A DNA stretch of 64,000 bases from Bradyrhizobium frederickii (GCF_004570865.1 NZ_SPQS01000012.1:170041-234040); one strand, 5' to 3'. Positions 51,450 through 60,718 are shown, counted from the first letter of the stretch. Numbers and translations: made by a program. Notes: a model not told the origin generated them from the letters alone.

Positions 51450-52694
51450 ATGTCAAACCCGCCTCGCCTCCCCGACACCTTCAGCCGCCTCGCCTGGTCC
51501 AACCTCGCGGCGCAGTCGGCCGAACAGATCGCCTTGGCGGCTGCCCCCATCGTTGCGGTGCTCACGCTCGGGGTCGCGGAAGGCCAGACCGGCCTGTTGC
51601 AGACCGCGCTGACCCTGCCCTTCGTGCTGTTCGCGATTCCGGCCGGCCTGCTCGCCGACCGCATCTCGCGCCGCTCGCTGATGGCGGGAGCCGAGGCGCT
51701 GCGGGCCGTGGCGCTCGGGACCATCGTGCTGCTGCTCGCGCTCGGCGCGCTCAATCTGCCGCTGCTGGCGCTGCTCGGCTTCGCTGCGGTGTGCGGCACC
51801 GTCGTCTACAGCGTGGCCGCGCCGGCGCTGGTGCCCTCGCTGGTGAGCGCGGAGCTGTTGCCGGCAGCGAATGCGCGGATCGAGCTGGCGCGCACCGTCG
51901 CCTTCGCCAGCGGACCCGCGCTCGGCGGCGCGCTGGTGGGCTGGTGGGGCGCGAGCCCGGCCTTCGGCTTCGCCGCGGCGCTGTCGGCGATCGCGGTGGT
52001 GCTGCTATCGGGCATCTTCGAACCCGCCCGCGCACCGGCGCCGCGCCGCCATCCGTTGCAGGACATCCGCGAGGGCGCGGCTTTCGTGTTTCACCATCCC
52101 CTGCTGCGGCCGGTGTTCATCACCCAGTTCATCTTCAACACCGGCTGGTTCCTGCAGATCGCCGTGTTCGTGCCCTACGCCGTGCGCCATCTCGGCCTCA
52201 CCGCCGCGGGCGTCGGCACGGTGCTGACGATGTACGGCGTCGGCATGGTGATCGGCGCGCTCCTCGCCACCCGCGTGATGCAGCGCATCGCCTTCGGCAC
52301 CGTGGTCGGTCTCGGCCCGGTCACCGGCCTCATTGCCGCAATCGTGATGGCGCTGACGGTGCTGGTCCCCTCGCCCTGGCTCGCGGCCCTGAGCTTCTTC
52401 CTGCTCGGCGTCGGGCCGATCCTGTGGGTGATCTCGACCACGACGCTGCGCCAGTCGGTGACGCCGCCGCGCCTGCTGGGACGCGTCTCCGCCATCAACA
52501 TCATGAGCTACGGCGCCCGCCCGCTCGGCTCGGCGCTGGGCGCGGTGGTCGGCGGGCTCTTTAGTGCGGAAGCGTGCCTCTATCTGGCGGCCGCCGTGTT
52601 CGGCGTGCAGGCCCTGGTGATCTGGCTGTCGCCGGCCGTGGCGCTGGACCGGCAGCCGGACATGGTGGGGGACGAGGTGGCGGCACGGTGCTGA
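51450..52694 (+). CDS. MFS transporter, EntS/MefE-like
   Basis: The 414-aa protein has twelve membrane helices, motif A as FAIPAGLLADRISRRSLMAG, and SGPALGGALVGWWGASPAFG. The HPLQDIREGAAFVFHHPLLR block is typical of the TMEM/EntS (MFS_3) exporter group. Relatives export enterobactin, macrolides or other products. It is divergent from mntH across a Mur-like box, which may mean metal-linked control, but no siderophore genes are nearby. Confidence 0.85.
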   Translation: MSNPPRLPDTFSRLAWSNLAAQSAEQIALAAAPIVAVLTLGVAEGQTGLLQTALTLPFVLFAIPAGLLADRISRRSLMAGAEALRAVALGTIVLLLALGALNLPLLALLGFAAVCGTVVYSVAAPALVPSLVSAELLPAANARIELARTVAFASGPALGGALVGWWGASPAFGFAAALSAIAVVLLSGIFEPARAPAPRRHPLQDIREGAAFVFHHPLLRPVFITQFIFNTGWFLQIAVFVPYAVRHLGLTAAGVGTVLTMYGVGMVIGALLATRVMQRIAFGTVVGLGPVTGLIAAIVMALTVLVPSPWLAALSFFLLGVGPILWVISTTTLRQSVTPPRLLGRVSAINIMSYGARPLGSALGAVVGGLFSAEACLYLAAAVFGVQALVIWLSPAVALDRQPDMVGDEVAARC

Positions 52695-52706
52695 CCAGAA
52701 CCCGTC

Positions 52707-52841
52707 CGTGTCCCGGACAAGCGGCAACGCGCGCGTTGCTGCGCAGAGCCGGGACCCAGCAGCCGCGAGCTCCTCTCCGAATGGGCCTCGGCTCTGCAGC
52801 GCAGCGCTGAACGGCGCTGCGCCGCATCCGGGGCACGAGAG
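52707..52841. repeat. repeat element related to 38172-38307, copy 2
   Basis: Shares the order CGTGTCCCGGAC, GCGCAGAGCCGGGACCC, CGGCTCTGCAGCGCA and CCGGGGCACGAGA with copy 1, but the left end is decayed. It lies between the convergent MFS and cyclase genes. Confidence 0.7.
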
Positions 52842-52880
52842 GAGAGAGTATGCACTGCTCCCACCCTGAGACAGCGAAGC

Positions 52881-54140
52881 CTAGTTCGCCAGATAGCGCT
52901 CGTAGCTGCCCGTCACCGGCTCGCTTGCGTCGACCTCGGGATCGAGGGTGTAGAGATCCTGCGCACGGCCGATGCCGCGCAGCGCATAGCGGCCGGTGGA
53001 GACGAGATAGCGGCGCCCGGCGGCATCGAGGCCCTGGTAGAACTCGGATGACGCCAGCAATTCGCGATCGACCGAGCGGCTCATCGCGGCGATGCGGCTG
53101 ACCTCGTTCACGGTCGGACCGACCACGGTGAAATCGAGCCGGTCCTCGCTGCCGATATTGCCGTAGAAGACCTGCCCGACATGCAGGCCGATATAGGCTG
53201 TCGTCGTCGGCCGCCCCTCCGCCGCGCGGCGGGCATTGAGCGCCGCGATATTCTTGCGGAACAGATGCTCGGCACGGAGCGCCGCCCGCCGCGCATCCGC
53301 CATGTCCTCGCCCCAGAACATCGCGAGCACGCCGTCGCCGATCAGCTTCAGCACATCGCCGCCGGCCTCGTGGATCGCGTCGATCACCGCCTGCGCATAG
53401 TCGTTGAGGAACGGGATGATCTCGTCGGGACCGATGCTCTCGCTGATCCCGGTCGAGCCGCGCAGATCCGAGTACCAGAGCACGGCATTGATGCGCTCGG
53501 TGACGCCGCGCGAGATGCGCCCGCGCAGCACCTGCTCGGAGGCGTCGCGGCCGAGATAGACCCGGCCGAGCGTGCGCACGATGTCGACCTGCTGTGCCGA
53601 CTTGATCGCGAGACCGAGCACGGGCACGAGATCGCGCAGCGCGGCAAGCTCGGCTTCGCTGAAGCCAGCGTCCCGCCGCGTCGTCCAATAGGAGTAGAGG
53701 CAGTCCATCTGCCCGAGCGCTCCGCTCTCGCCGAAGCGGTGCACGAAAGCCAGGAAATGCCGGTGGCCATTCTCGGCGAGGTCGCCGATCTGCGCAAAAT
53801 CCAGCGACGGCGCCTCGGCAAGATCGATCACCATCTCGTCGTCGCCATGCTCGAGCAAATGATAGAACACCGAGCGGCGCCAGTTCCTGGCCGCGTCGCC
53901 CTCCGCCGTCGAGCCGTACTCGATGACGTCGCTCTCGTTGCTCGGCGTATCGCTCCAGCGGAACGCGCGGCCCTCGTAGATCGGATGCAGCGTGTCGATG
54001 ATCACGAGGCCGCGCGACAGGTCGAGCCCTTCGTCGCAGCAGCGCTCGCAAAAGCCGCGGAGCAGTTCCTGTTCGGGCAGGCCCGTGAGCCCCTGGCTGG
54101 CGATCCAGTTTATCAATGAAAGGCGGGAAGCTGTTTGCAT
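52881..54140 (-). CDS. adenylate/guanylate cyclase domain protein (419 aa)
   Basis: The C-terminal half is a class III cyclase with all usual residues: metal Asp 225 (LWYSDLRGSTGIS) and Asp 269 (KLIGDG), substrate Lys 265, and Asn 345/Arg 349 in VVGPTVNEVSRIAAM. The N-terminal 200 residues contain a Cys cluster (GFCERCCDEGLDLSRG) and a helical region with RGLVIIDTLHPIYEGRAFRW, a sensor of unknown kind. Such proteins make cAMP in rhizobia. It stands alone, divergent from the MFS gene at 54311. Confidence 0.9.
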   Translation of the reverse strand: MQTASRLSLINWIASQGLTGLPEQELLRGFCERCCDEGLDLSRGLVIIDTLHPIYEGRAFRWSDTPSNESDVIEYGSTAEGDAARNWRRSVFYHLLEHGDDEMVIDLAEAPSLDFAQIGDLAENGHRHFLAFVHRFGESGALGQMDCLYSYWTTRRDAGFSEAELAALRDLVPVLGLAIKSAQQVDIVRTLGRVYLGRDASEQVLRGRISRGVTERINAVLWYSDLRGSTGISESIGPDEIIPFLNDYAQAVIDAIHEAGGDVLKLIGDGVLAMFWGEDMADARRAALRAEHLFRKNIAALNARRAAEGRPTTTAYIGLHVGQVFYGNIGSEDRLDFTVVGPTVNEVSRIAAMSRSVDRELLASSEFYQGLDAAGRRYLVSTGRYALRGIGRAQDLYTLDPEVDASEPVTGSYERYLAN

Positions 54141-54310
54141 GCGCTATTATGGCGTGCATTCGTGACGGGCGAAAGGCGCAGAGCCGCGCGCGCAAGGCTC
54201 CCCGTCCCGCGCAGGTCGAATATGCCGAGGTTGCGGTTGACGCCCTCGCTGCACGGACGGCAAATGCCGACGATGATGATTTCGTCGGCCAGAATCGGAA
54301 GCACGCGCGG

Positions 54311-55468
54311 ATGAGCCAGCGCCAGCTTCCGATCATCCTGGCGCTGGGCACCACGCAGACCCTGGCCTGGGCCTCCAGCTATTATCTGCCGGCGCTGCTC
54401 GCCGATCCCATGGCGCGCGACCTCGGCGTCTCCTCCAACTGGATCTTTGGCGCGTTCTCGGCCTCGTTGGTGATCTCGGCGATGCTCGGCCCGCGCATCG
54501 GACGGCAGATCGACCTCGTCGGCGGCCGCCAGGTGCTGTCGGCCTCGAACCTGACCATTGCCGGCGGTCTGGTGCTGCTCGGGGTCTCGCAGTCGGTCGC
54601 GGTGATGGCGATCGCCTGGCTCGTGCTCGGCATCGGCATGGCGATGGGACTCTACGACGCCGCCTTCGCCGCGCTCGGGCGCATCTACGGCACCGAGGCG
54701 CGCCGGCCCATCACCGGCATCACGCTGATGGCGGGCTTCGCCTCCACCGTCGGCTGGCCGCTCACCGCCTGGGGCATCGCCCATATCGGCTGGCGCGAGA
54801 CCTGCTTTGCCTGGGCCGCCGCCAACATCCTGATCGGCCTGCCCCTTAATTTCTTCATGCTGCCGGCGATCAAGGGCGCCAAGCAGGCGGCGGCCGCGGC
54901 CGCGAAGCCGTATGTGCCGCTCGACCGCACCATGCTCCTGCTCGCCTTCATCTTCGCGGCGGTCTGGACCGTCACCGGCGCCATGGCCGCGCATTTCCCG
55001 CGCATCCTCGAGACCACAGGCGCAACGCCGGCCGAGGCGATCGCGGCCGGCGCCCTAATCGGCCCGGCGCAAGTCGGTGCGCGCATGTTGGAGGCCGGCT
55101 TCCTCAGCCGCTTCCACCCGCTGTGGTCGACGCGGCTTGCCTGCCTGACCCATCCGATCGGCGCGGTGATCGTGGCGATCTTCGGCGGCGCCGCGGCGAG
55201 CGCGTTTGCGCTGTTCCACGGCTCCGGCAACGGCATCCTGACGATCGCGCGCGGCACGCTGCCGCTGTCGATCTTCGGCCCGAAGGATTTCGGCTACCGT
55301 CTCGGCATCATCGGTGCTCCCGCACGCATGGCGCAGGCTGTGGCGCCGCTGGCCTTCGGCCTCTTGATCGATCTGATGGGCGCCAAGGTGCTGATCGTCT
55401 CCTCCGCGCTCAGCCTCTCGGCGCTGGCGGCACTGTTCCTGATCCGCACCAGGCCGCGGCCGGATTGA
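54311..55468 (+). CDS. MFS transporter
   Basis: Using the ATG at 54311, the 385-aa protein has twelve helices and opens LPIILALGTTQTLAWASSYY. Motif-A-like is SAMLGPRIGRQIDLVGGRQV, and AWLVLGIGMAMGLYDAAFAA and GFASTVGWPLTAWGIAHIGW follow. This is an ordinary MFS exporter or importer of the drug/metabolite type. The start is taken after the polar stretch that overlaps the cyclase promoter. The next gene begins 31 nt after the stop. The substrate is unknown. Confidence 0.85.
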   Translation: MSQRQLPIILALGTTQTLAWASSYYLPALLADPMARDLGVSSNWIFGAFSASLVISAMLGPRIGRQIDLVGGRQVLSASNLTIAGGLVLLGVSQSVAVMAIAWLVLGIGMAMGLYDAAFAALGRIYGTEARRPITGITLMAGFASTVGWPLTAWGIAHIGWRETCFAWAAANILIGLPLNFFMLPAIKGAKQAAAAAAKPYVPLDRTMLLLAFIFAAVWTVTGAMAAHFPRILETTGATPAEAIAAGALIGPAQVGARMLEAGFLSRFHPLWSTRLACLTHPIGAVIVAIFGGAAASAFALFHGSGNGILTIARGTLPLSIFGPKDFGYRLGIIGAPARMAQAVAPLAFGLLIDLMGAKVLIVSSALSLSALAALFLIRTRPRPD

Positions 55469-55499
55469 CCGGGCCAGAGCTTTCGCGCACAAGCGAGCC

Positions 55500-55691
55500 A
55501 TGAGCGACGACAACAGCCCGCCCCGCACCTTCAAAGACCTGCTGCGCTGGGCGACCACGCCGCCGCAGGCCTGGGGCGTCTATCTCCTCGCGGTCCTCCT
55601 GGTCTGGCTGCTCTCGTTCTATGCCGGCACGCTGAAGCCGAAGCAGACGCCGGAGCCGAGCCCGCCCAATGTGACTGCGCCGAAAAGCTGA
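55500..55691 (+). CDS. hypothetical single-span membrane protein (63 aa)
   Basis: The frame follows the MFS gene by 31 nt. The protein has a short polar head (MSDDNSPPRTFKDLLRWATT), one membrane helix (WGVYLLAVLLVWLLSFYAG) and a Pro-rich tail (KPKQTPEPSPPNVTAPKS). It may be an accessory to the transporter. Function unknown. Confidence 0.6.
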   Translation: MSDDNSPPRTFKDLLRWATTPPQAWGVYLLAVLLVWLLSFYAGTLKPKQTPEPSPPNVTAPKS

Positions 55692-55700
55692 TCCGAGAAG

Positions 55701-56531
55701 CTAGTCGTAAAACTCCGGCGCCAGCTTCTGGCTGTCGCGCTGGGCCTTGTCGTGGTTGATCCAGAGCTGCGCCCTCTCCTTGGCCAGGGTGTCGGCGATC
55801 TTCTGCATCGAGGCCGCGGTCTGGTCCTTGTCGACGTTCATGCTGGGCACGCGGCGGTTGTCCCAATTGTCCTTGAAGTGCACGGCATCGCCGGACAGCA
55901 CCACCGCTCCGGTCTTCGGCAATCTCACCAGCAGCGACTGGTGCCCGGGCGTGTGGCCGGGCGTCGACAGGATGGTCACGCTGCCGTCGCCGAAGACGTC
56001 CTTGTCGCCGGTGAGCAGCTCCACGGGGTGCGATGGCTTGAAGCGCGGCGCGTTGTTGGCGCCGGGCCAGTCATATTCGGCCTTCTGCACGTAGAGCACC
56101 GACTGCGGGAACAGCTCGACATTGCCGGTATGGTCCGGATGCGTGTGCGAGACCGCCATGGCCTTGACGTCGTCGGGCTTGACCCCGAGCTGCTCGAGCT
56201 GGGCGGCAAGCGTCTTCGGCCGGCGCCAGGTGACGGCCTTGGGATCGGCAGGCACGAGACCGTTGGGCATGGCGGCAACGGCGTCGGCGATGCCGGTGTC
56301 CCACAGGAACCAGCCCTTGGCATGCTTGATCAGATAGCAGGTGTCGACGAAGTCCATCGTCTTGCCTTCGTTCAGCCCGGGGGTCCAGCGCGAGATGTCA
56401 CCAGCGGTGCCCTCCCCGCAATTGAGCACGTAGAGCTTCTCGACGCCGGTCTTGTCCGATTGCGCGTGCGCCGCGGAACCGGACAGAGCGAGTGCTGCGA
56501 TGGCGAATGCGAGCGTGATCCTGGGCATCAT
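55701..56531 (-). CDS. exported metallo-beta-lactamase fold hydrolase, N-acyl homoserine lactonase-like
   Basis: The GGAGGAACA site and the ATG at 56529-56531 give 276 aa with a signal peptide (PRITLAFAIAALALSGSAAH, cleaved near AHA-QS). The motif HTHPDH (residues 129-134), the later TPGHTPGH and LSGDAVHF are the metal ligands of MBL lactonases, and the block VLNCGEG at the mature N-terminus is that of the AiiA/AttM-like group. It should act in the periplasm. Whether the substrate is an acyl-homoserine lactone or another lactone is not known. Confidence 0.8.
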   Translation of the reverse strand: MMPRITLAFAIAALALSGSAAHAQSDKTGVEKLYVLNCGEGTAGDISRWTPGLNEGKTMDFVDTCYLIKHAKGWFLWDTGIADAVAAMPNGLVPADPKAVTWRRPKTLAAQLEQLGVKPDDVKAMAVSHTHPDHTGNVELFPQSVLYVQKAEYDWPGANNAPRFKPSHPVELLTGDKDVFGDGSVTILSTPGHTPGHQSLLVRLPKTGAVVLSGDAVHFKDNWDNRRVPSMNVDKDQTAASMQKIADTLAKERAQLWINHDKAQRDSQKLAPEFYD

Positions 56532-56610
56532 TGTTCCTCCCGTACAGCCATGCAGGCCGTGACCGAGGATCAACCCCGGCCCGTTCGCAGAATTCCCGCA
56601 AGGGCCGGCC

Positions 56611-57591
56611 TCAATGCGGGCAGGTCTCGACCTCCACCGTGACGTGGCTGAGGCCCTTCAGCCCGGCGAGCCGCCGCTTGTAGACCGCCGGCTGCTTCGG
56701 CTTGTCCGACACCACCGAGAGCAGCACGGCACAATGGCCGGGGCCGACCTGCCACAGATGCAAATCGGTGACGCGGTCGTCGCCGACCTCCATGCGCGCG
56801 CGGATCACCCGCTCCAGCTTCTCGTCGGCCCGCACGTCGAGCAGCACCGCGCCTGACGACTTGACCAGGCCGAACGCCCAGCTCGCGATCACCACGCTGC
56901 CGATCAGGCCGACCGCGGGATCGGCCCAGACCCATCCCGAAGACATGGCGACCGCGAGCGCGGCGATCGCCAGCACCGAGGTCGCGGCATCGGTCATGAC
57001 ATGGACATAGGCCGCGCGCAGATTGTTGTCGCGATGACGATGCTGATGGCCATGGTGATCGTGGTCGTGGCCATGATCGTCGTGATCGTCATGGGCATGG
57101 CTGTGGCCGTGCTCATGGCCGTGGTGGTGATCATGGCTGTCGCGCAGCAGCCACGCACTGGCGAGGTTGACGCCGAGGCCGAGGACGGCGACCGCCATCG
57201 CCTCGCCATAGACGATCGGCACCGGATTGATCAGCCGCAGCACGCTCTCATAGGCGATCTCGACCGCGATCAGGCCCAGGATGATCGCGCTGGCGAAGGC
57301 GGCGAGATCTCCGAACTTGCCGGTTCCGAAGGTGAAATGCGCATTGCCCAGATGCCGGCGCGCGAAGCGATAGGCGAAGGCGGCGATGCCGAGCGCGGCC
57401 GCATGCGTGCCCATGTGCCAGCCGTCGGCGAGCAGCGCCATCGAACCGAACAGCGAGCCGGCCACGATCTCGCCGGCCATCATGACCAGCGTCAGCACCA
57501 CCACGAGCCAGGTGCGCCGCTCGTTCGCGTCGTGCTTCTCGCCCAGGAAGGCGTGGTCGTGGGTCCATTGTTCGATGGAACGGGAATGCAT
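56611..57591 (-). CDS. dmeF: cation diffusion facilitator, DmeF type (Co2+/Ni2+ efflux)
   Basis: The 326-aa protein opens with the DmeF signature IEQWTHDHAFLGEKHDANER and has six membrane segments. Between TM4 and TM5 lies a strongly His/Asp-rich loop (about 20 His in DSHDHHHGHEHGHSHAHDDH and what follows). The usual CDF metal sites are kept in ADGWHMGTHA and HVMTDAATSV. RBS GGAGAATTC precedes the ATG. In rhizobia dmeF is often preceded by a dmeR regulator gene; none is adjacent here. Confidence 0.92.
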   Translation of the reverse strand: MHSRSIEQWTHDHAFLGEKHDANERRTWLVVVLTLVMMAGEIVAGSLFGSMALLADGWHMGTHAAALGIAAFAYRFARRHLGNAHFTFGTGKFGDLAAFASAIILGLIAVEIAYESVLRLINPVPIVYGEAMAVAVLGLGVNLASAWLLRDSHDHHHGHEHGHSHAHDDHDDHGHDHDHHGHQHRHRDNNLRAAYVHVMTDAATSVLAIAALAVAMSSGWVWADPAVGLIGSVVIASWAFGLVKSSGAVLLDVRADEKLERVIRARMEVGDDRVTDLHLWQVGPGHCAVLLSVVSDKPKQPAVYKRRLAGLKGLSHVTVEVETCPH

Positions 57592-57789
57592 CGAATTCTC
57601 CAGGAGATTCAGCTCTGTTGAGGTTCAGTATAGACCGGCGGGCCGCACTTTTCGAAGGTCCAATCGTCCCTTCGGATTGACAGTGCTTCTTAGTTTCGGT
57701 GTAATCCGAGCCATGGGGATTTGAGCGATCTCCCCACGAGGCGACAAGCCCAAGCATCGCGTCCCGTTCGGTTGTTGCGAGGACGCACC

Positions 57790-58608
57790 ATGTCTACATT
57801 CACGACCATATCATCTGACAAATTGGCACGGTTGATCGGCACGGCGAATACGCCTGTCCTGATCGACGTGCGCACCGAGGAAGATTTTGCCGCCGACCGG
57901 CGGCTGATCCCCGGCTCCATCAAGCTCAGCCACGAGAATGTGACGGACTGGGGCGGCGACTTCGCCGGCCGCCGGGCCGTCGTCTCGTGCTTCCGCGGTG
58001 AGAAGCTTGCCCAGGGCACCGCGGCCTGGCTGCGCCAGCTCGGCGTCGAGGCCGAGACGCTGGAGGGGGGCTTCGAGGGCTGGAAAGCGGCCAAGCTGCC
58101 GCTGCTCGACGCCCGCAAGCTGCCGCCACGCGATGCCAGGGGACGCACCGTCTGGGTGACGCGGGCGCGGCCGAAGGTCGACCGCATCGCCTGCCCCTGG
58201 CTGATCCGCCGCTTCGTCGATCCAAACGCGGTGTTCCTGTATGTCGCTCCTTCCGAAGTGGTCGCGGTCGGCGAACGCTTCAATGCAGCCCCGTTCGACA
58301 TCGAGAACGTGTTCTGGAGCCATCGCGGCGAGCTCTGCACCTTCGATGTCATGATCGAGGAGTTCGGCATCGCCACCCCGGCCCTGCTTCGGCTGGCGAC
58401 GCTGGTGCGCGGCGCCGACACCGCACGGCCGGATCTGGCGCCGGAGGCGCCCGGCTTGCTCGCAGCATCGCTCGGGCTGTCGCGGATGTATGACGACGAC
58501 CTCGCGCAGCTCGAGGCCGGCATGACGCTGTACGATGCCTTCTACCGCTGGTGCCGCGACGCCACCACCGAGACCCACAACTGGCCGACCAACAAGGTGA
58601 AGGCGTAA
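57790..58608 (+). CDS. rhodanese-ChrB C-terminal fusion protein
   Basis: Residues 1-105 form a rhodanese domain (VLIDVRTEEDFAADRRLIPG, active Cys 67 in VVSCFRGEKLAQG). Residues 118-272 match the ChrB C-terminal domain, with VWVTRARPKVDRIACPWLIR and RFVDPNAVFLYVAPSEV. The N-terminal DNA-binding part of classical ChrB is absent. The stop overlaps the chrA start by one base (TAATG), so the two are coupled. ChrB C-terminal domains are linked to chromate resistance; a regulatory role is unlikely here. Confidence 0.88.
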   Translation: MSTFTTISSDKLARLIGTANTPVLIDVRTEEDFAADRRLIPGSIKLSHENVTDWGGDFAGRRAVVSCFRGEKLAQGTAAWLRQLGVEAETLEGGFEGWKAAKLPLLDARKLPPRDARGRTVWVTRARPKVDRIACPWLIRRFVDPNAVFLYVAPSEVVAVGERFNAAPFDIENVFWSHRGELCTFDVMIEEFGIATPALLRLATLVRGADTARPDLAPEAPGLLAASLGLSRMYDDDLAQLEAGMTLYDAFYRWCRDATTETHNWPTNKVKA

Positions 58609-59993
58609 TGGACACCCGCAACGTCCAAGCAGGAGCTGATGCCGGTCACGGCATCAGCTTCAACGAAGCCTTCCGCGTCTGGCTTCGCGTCGCCTGTCTG
58701 AGCTTCGGCGGGCCCGCGGGCCAGATCGCGGTGATGCACCGCATCCTGGTCGAGGAGAAGAAGTGGATCTCCGAAGGCCGCTTCCTGCATGCCCTGAATT
58801 ACTGCATGCTGCTGCCGGGCCCGGAGGCGCAGCAGCTCGCCACCTATGTCGGCTGGCTGATGCATCGCACCGCCGGCGGGCTGATGGCGGGCGGCCTGTT
58901 CATCCTGCCCGGCATCATCGCCATCATGGCCTTGAGCTATGTCTACGCCGCCTTCGGCAATGTCAGCTTCGTCGAGGCGCTGTTCTTCGGCCTGAAGGCC
59001 GCCGTGCTCGCCATCGTGGTCGAGGCCGTGGTTCGCGTCGGCAAGCGCGCGCTGAAGAACCGCATCATGATCGCGATTGCGGCCGCGGCCTTCGTCGCGA
59101 TCTTCTTCTTCGCGGTGCCCTTCCCGATCATCATCATCGCCGCCGGCCTCATCGGCTATGCCGGCGCGCGAGCTGGCCGGCCGGAATTCGCGCCGGCCGG
59201 TCACGGTCCTGGCGGCAGCGGCGCCGCGATCGACAGCATGCTCGGCGAAGCCGTGCCCGACCACGTCAAGCCCGACACCGCGCGCGCGATCCGCGTTGGC
59301 TCGCTGTGGCTCGCGCTCTGGCTGGTTCCGGTGATGGTGTTGTTGCTCGCGCTCGGGCAAAGCAGCGTCTTCAGCCAGATCGCGCTGTTCTTCTCGAAGA
59401 TGGCGCTGGTCACCTTCGGCGGCGCCTACGCCGTGCTGGCCTATGTCGCCCAACAGGCGGTCGAGCATTATCACTGGCTGAAGCCGCACGAGATGCTGGA
59501 CGGCCTCGGCATGGCCGAGACCACGCCGGGCCCGCTGATCATGGTGCTCCAGTTCGTCGGCTTCATGGCAGCCTACCGCGACCCGAGCGGGCTGTCGCCG
59601 ATGTTAGCTGCCACGCTCGGCGGTTTGCTCGCGACCTGGGTCACCTTCACGCCCTGCTTCCTCTGGATCTTCGTCGGTGCGCCCTATATCGAACGCCTGC
59701 GCGGCAACATTGGCCTTGCCGGCGCGCTCAGCGCGATCACCGCGGCCGTGGTCGGCGTGATCCTCAACCTCTCGATCTGGTTCGCCCTGCACACGCTGTT
59801 CCGCGAGACGGTGCCGGTGCAGGCGTTTGCGCTGAACTTCGACAGGCCGGTGCTGAGCAGCGTCGACATCCCCGCGCTCGTGCTGTCGATCGTGGCGGCG
59901 ACCGCGATCTTCCGGTTCAGGCTGGGCATGCTGACGGTGCTGGCGGGGAGCTGTGCGGCGGGTGTGGGGTTCAGGCTGGCGGGGGTGATTTAG
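58608..59993 (+). CDS. chrA: chromate efflux transporter ChrA
   Basis: The 461-aa protein has two homologous CHR halves: FRVWLRVACLSFGGPAGQIA with the LNYCMLLPGPEAQQLATYVG block in the first, and SKMALVTFGGAYAVLAYVAQ with GLGMAETTPGPLIMVLQFVG in the second. FGGP/FGGA and PGPEAQQ/TPGPLI are the family signatures. About ten membrane helices. It exports chromate and is translated together with the rhodanese-ChrB protein. Confidence 0.94.
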   Translation: MDTRNVQAGADAGHGISFNEAFRVWLRVACLSFGGPAGQIAVMHRILVEEKKWISEGRFLHALNYCMLLPGPEAQQLATYVGWLMHRTAGGLMAGGLFILPGIIAIMALSYVYAAFGNVSFVEALFFGLKAAVLAIVVEAVVRVGKRALKNRIMIAIAAAAFVAIFFFAVPFPIIIIAAGLIGYAGARAGRPEFAPAGHGPGGSGAAIDSMLGEAVPDHVKPDTARAIRVGSLWLALWLVPVMVLLLALGQSSVFSQIALFFSKMALVTFGGAYAVLAYVAQQAVEHYHWLKPHEMLDGLGMAETTPGPLIMVLQFVGFMAAYRDPSGLSPMLAATLGGLLATWVTFTPCFLWIFVGAPYIERLRGNIGLAGALSAITAAVVGVILNLSIWFALHTLFRETVPVQAFALNFDRPVLSSVDIPALVLSIVAATAIFRFRLGMLTVLAGSCAAGVGFRLAGVI

Positions 59994-60085
59994 GGCAATC
60001 CGGCTGCCATGACCGGTCGGCATCGAGAGGCGACCTTGCAGCCGACAGCGCTTCATGGCCGCTCGGGATCCAGAAGCGGAAGCTA

Positions 60086-60186
60086 AAGCATGATCCGGAA
60101 AAGTGCGCAGCGGTTTTCCGAAAAGTTCATGCTTGAACAACAACCTAAAGCGCGATGACGATTCATCCTAATCGCATCGCGCTTTA
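60086..60186. repeat. RIME-like rhizobial intergenic repeat
   Basis: Two palindromes in a row: AAGCATGA(60086-60093)...TCATGCTT(60127-60134), with CGGAAAA and TTTTCCG inside, and TAAAGCGCGATG(60146-60157)...CATCGCGCTTTA(60175-60186). The arrangement is that of the rhizobial RIME family. A decayed relative is at 41689-41755. Confidence 0.75.
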
Positions 60187-60222
60187 GGCATGATCGTAAC
60201 GGTCAGAACCCCGCTGAACGAG

Positions 60223-60489
60223 TCACGATCTCGGCGCGCATCGGCGTCCCCGAGATTCACATGCTGTCGGGCGCGGCGCCTGCTGCTGGAATCTCACGCG
60301 CGGATTGATATCGCAATAGCTGGTCCACCGTCCGGATACCGAAGCCAGGCACTGCTCTCTCGTCTCATACATGCACTCGCCGGGAGGGCCAGCATGGCCA
60401 CCGAAGATGCACCAGGGATAGTCACGGCCGGCCTCCGCGGCTGAAGAAAGTCCCGTCAGTAGGAACCCAATAAGCAAAGCGAGTCGCAT
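60223..60489 (-). CDS. DUF3551 family protein (88 aa, exported)
   Basis: From the ATG at 60487-60489 a signal peptide (MRLALLIGFLLTGLSSAAEA) is followed by RDYPWCIFGG, GECMYETREQCLASVSGRWT and SYCDINPRVRF. The YPWC, the QC-x-ASVSG block and the second half with C-x-NP are the marks of DUF3551, a family abundant in Bradyrhizobium. The Cys residues should form disulfides in the periplasm. Function unknown. Confidence 0.8.
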   Translation of the reverse strand: MRLALLIGFLLTGLSSAAEAGRDYPWCIFGGHAGPPGECMYETREQCLASVSGRWTSYCDINPRVRFQQQAPRPTACESRGRRCAPRS

Positions 60490-60718
60490 TCGACCCTCCA
60501 TCGTGTATTGCCGACAGATTATAGAGCATGCCGAGAGCAAGTGGGGCCTCAAAAGGCCATCCATAGCCAATTCTGGCGCTTGGTTGGACGCTCTCGGCCA
60601 GCTTCCATATTGCAGCAAAACTATCTCGTTGCTTGGCCTCATCCCACACCATCAGTTCTTCGGTGTAGCGAAACTGGCCAATAGGACTCGGTCGACTAGA
60701 CTTATTCGGAACGCGCCC

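Noticed and set aside
57000..57130. apparent short tandem repeat
   Set aside because: It is the His-rich loop codons of dmeF, not a repeat array.
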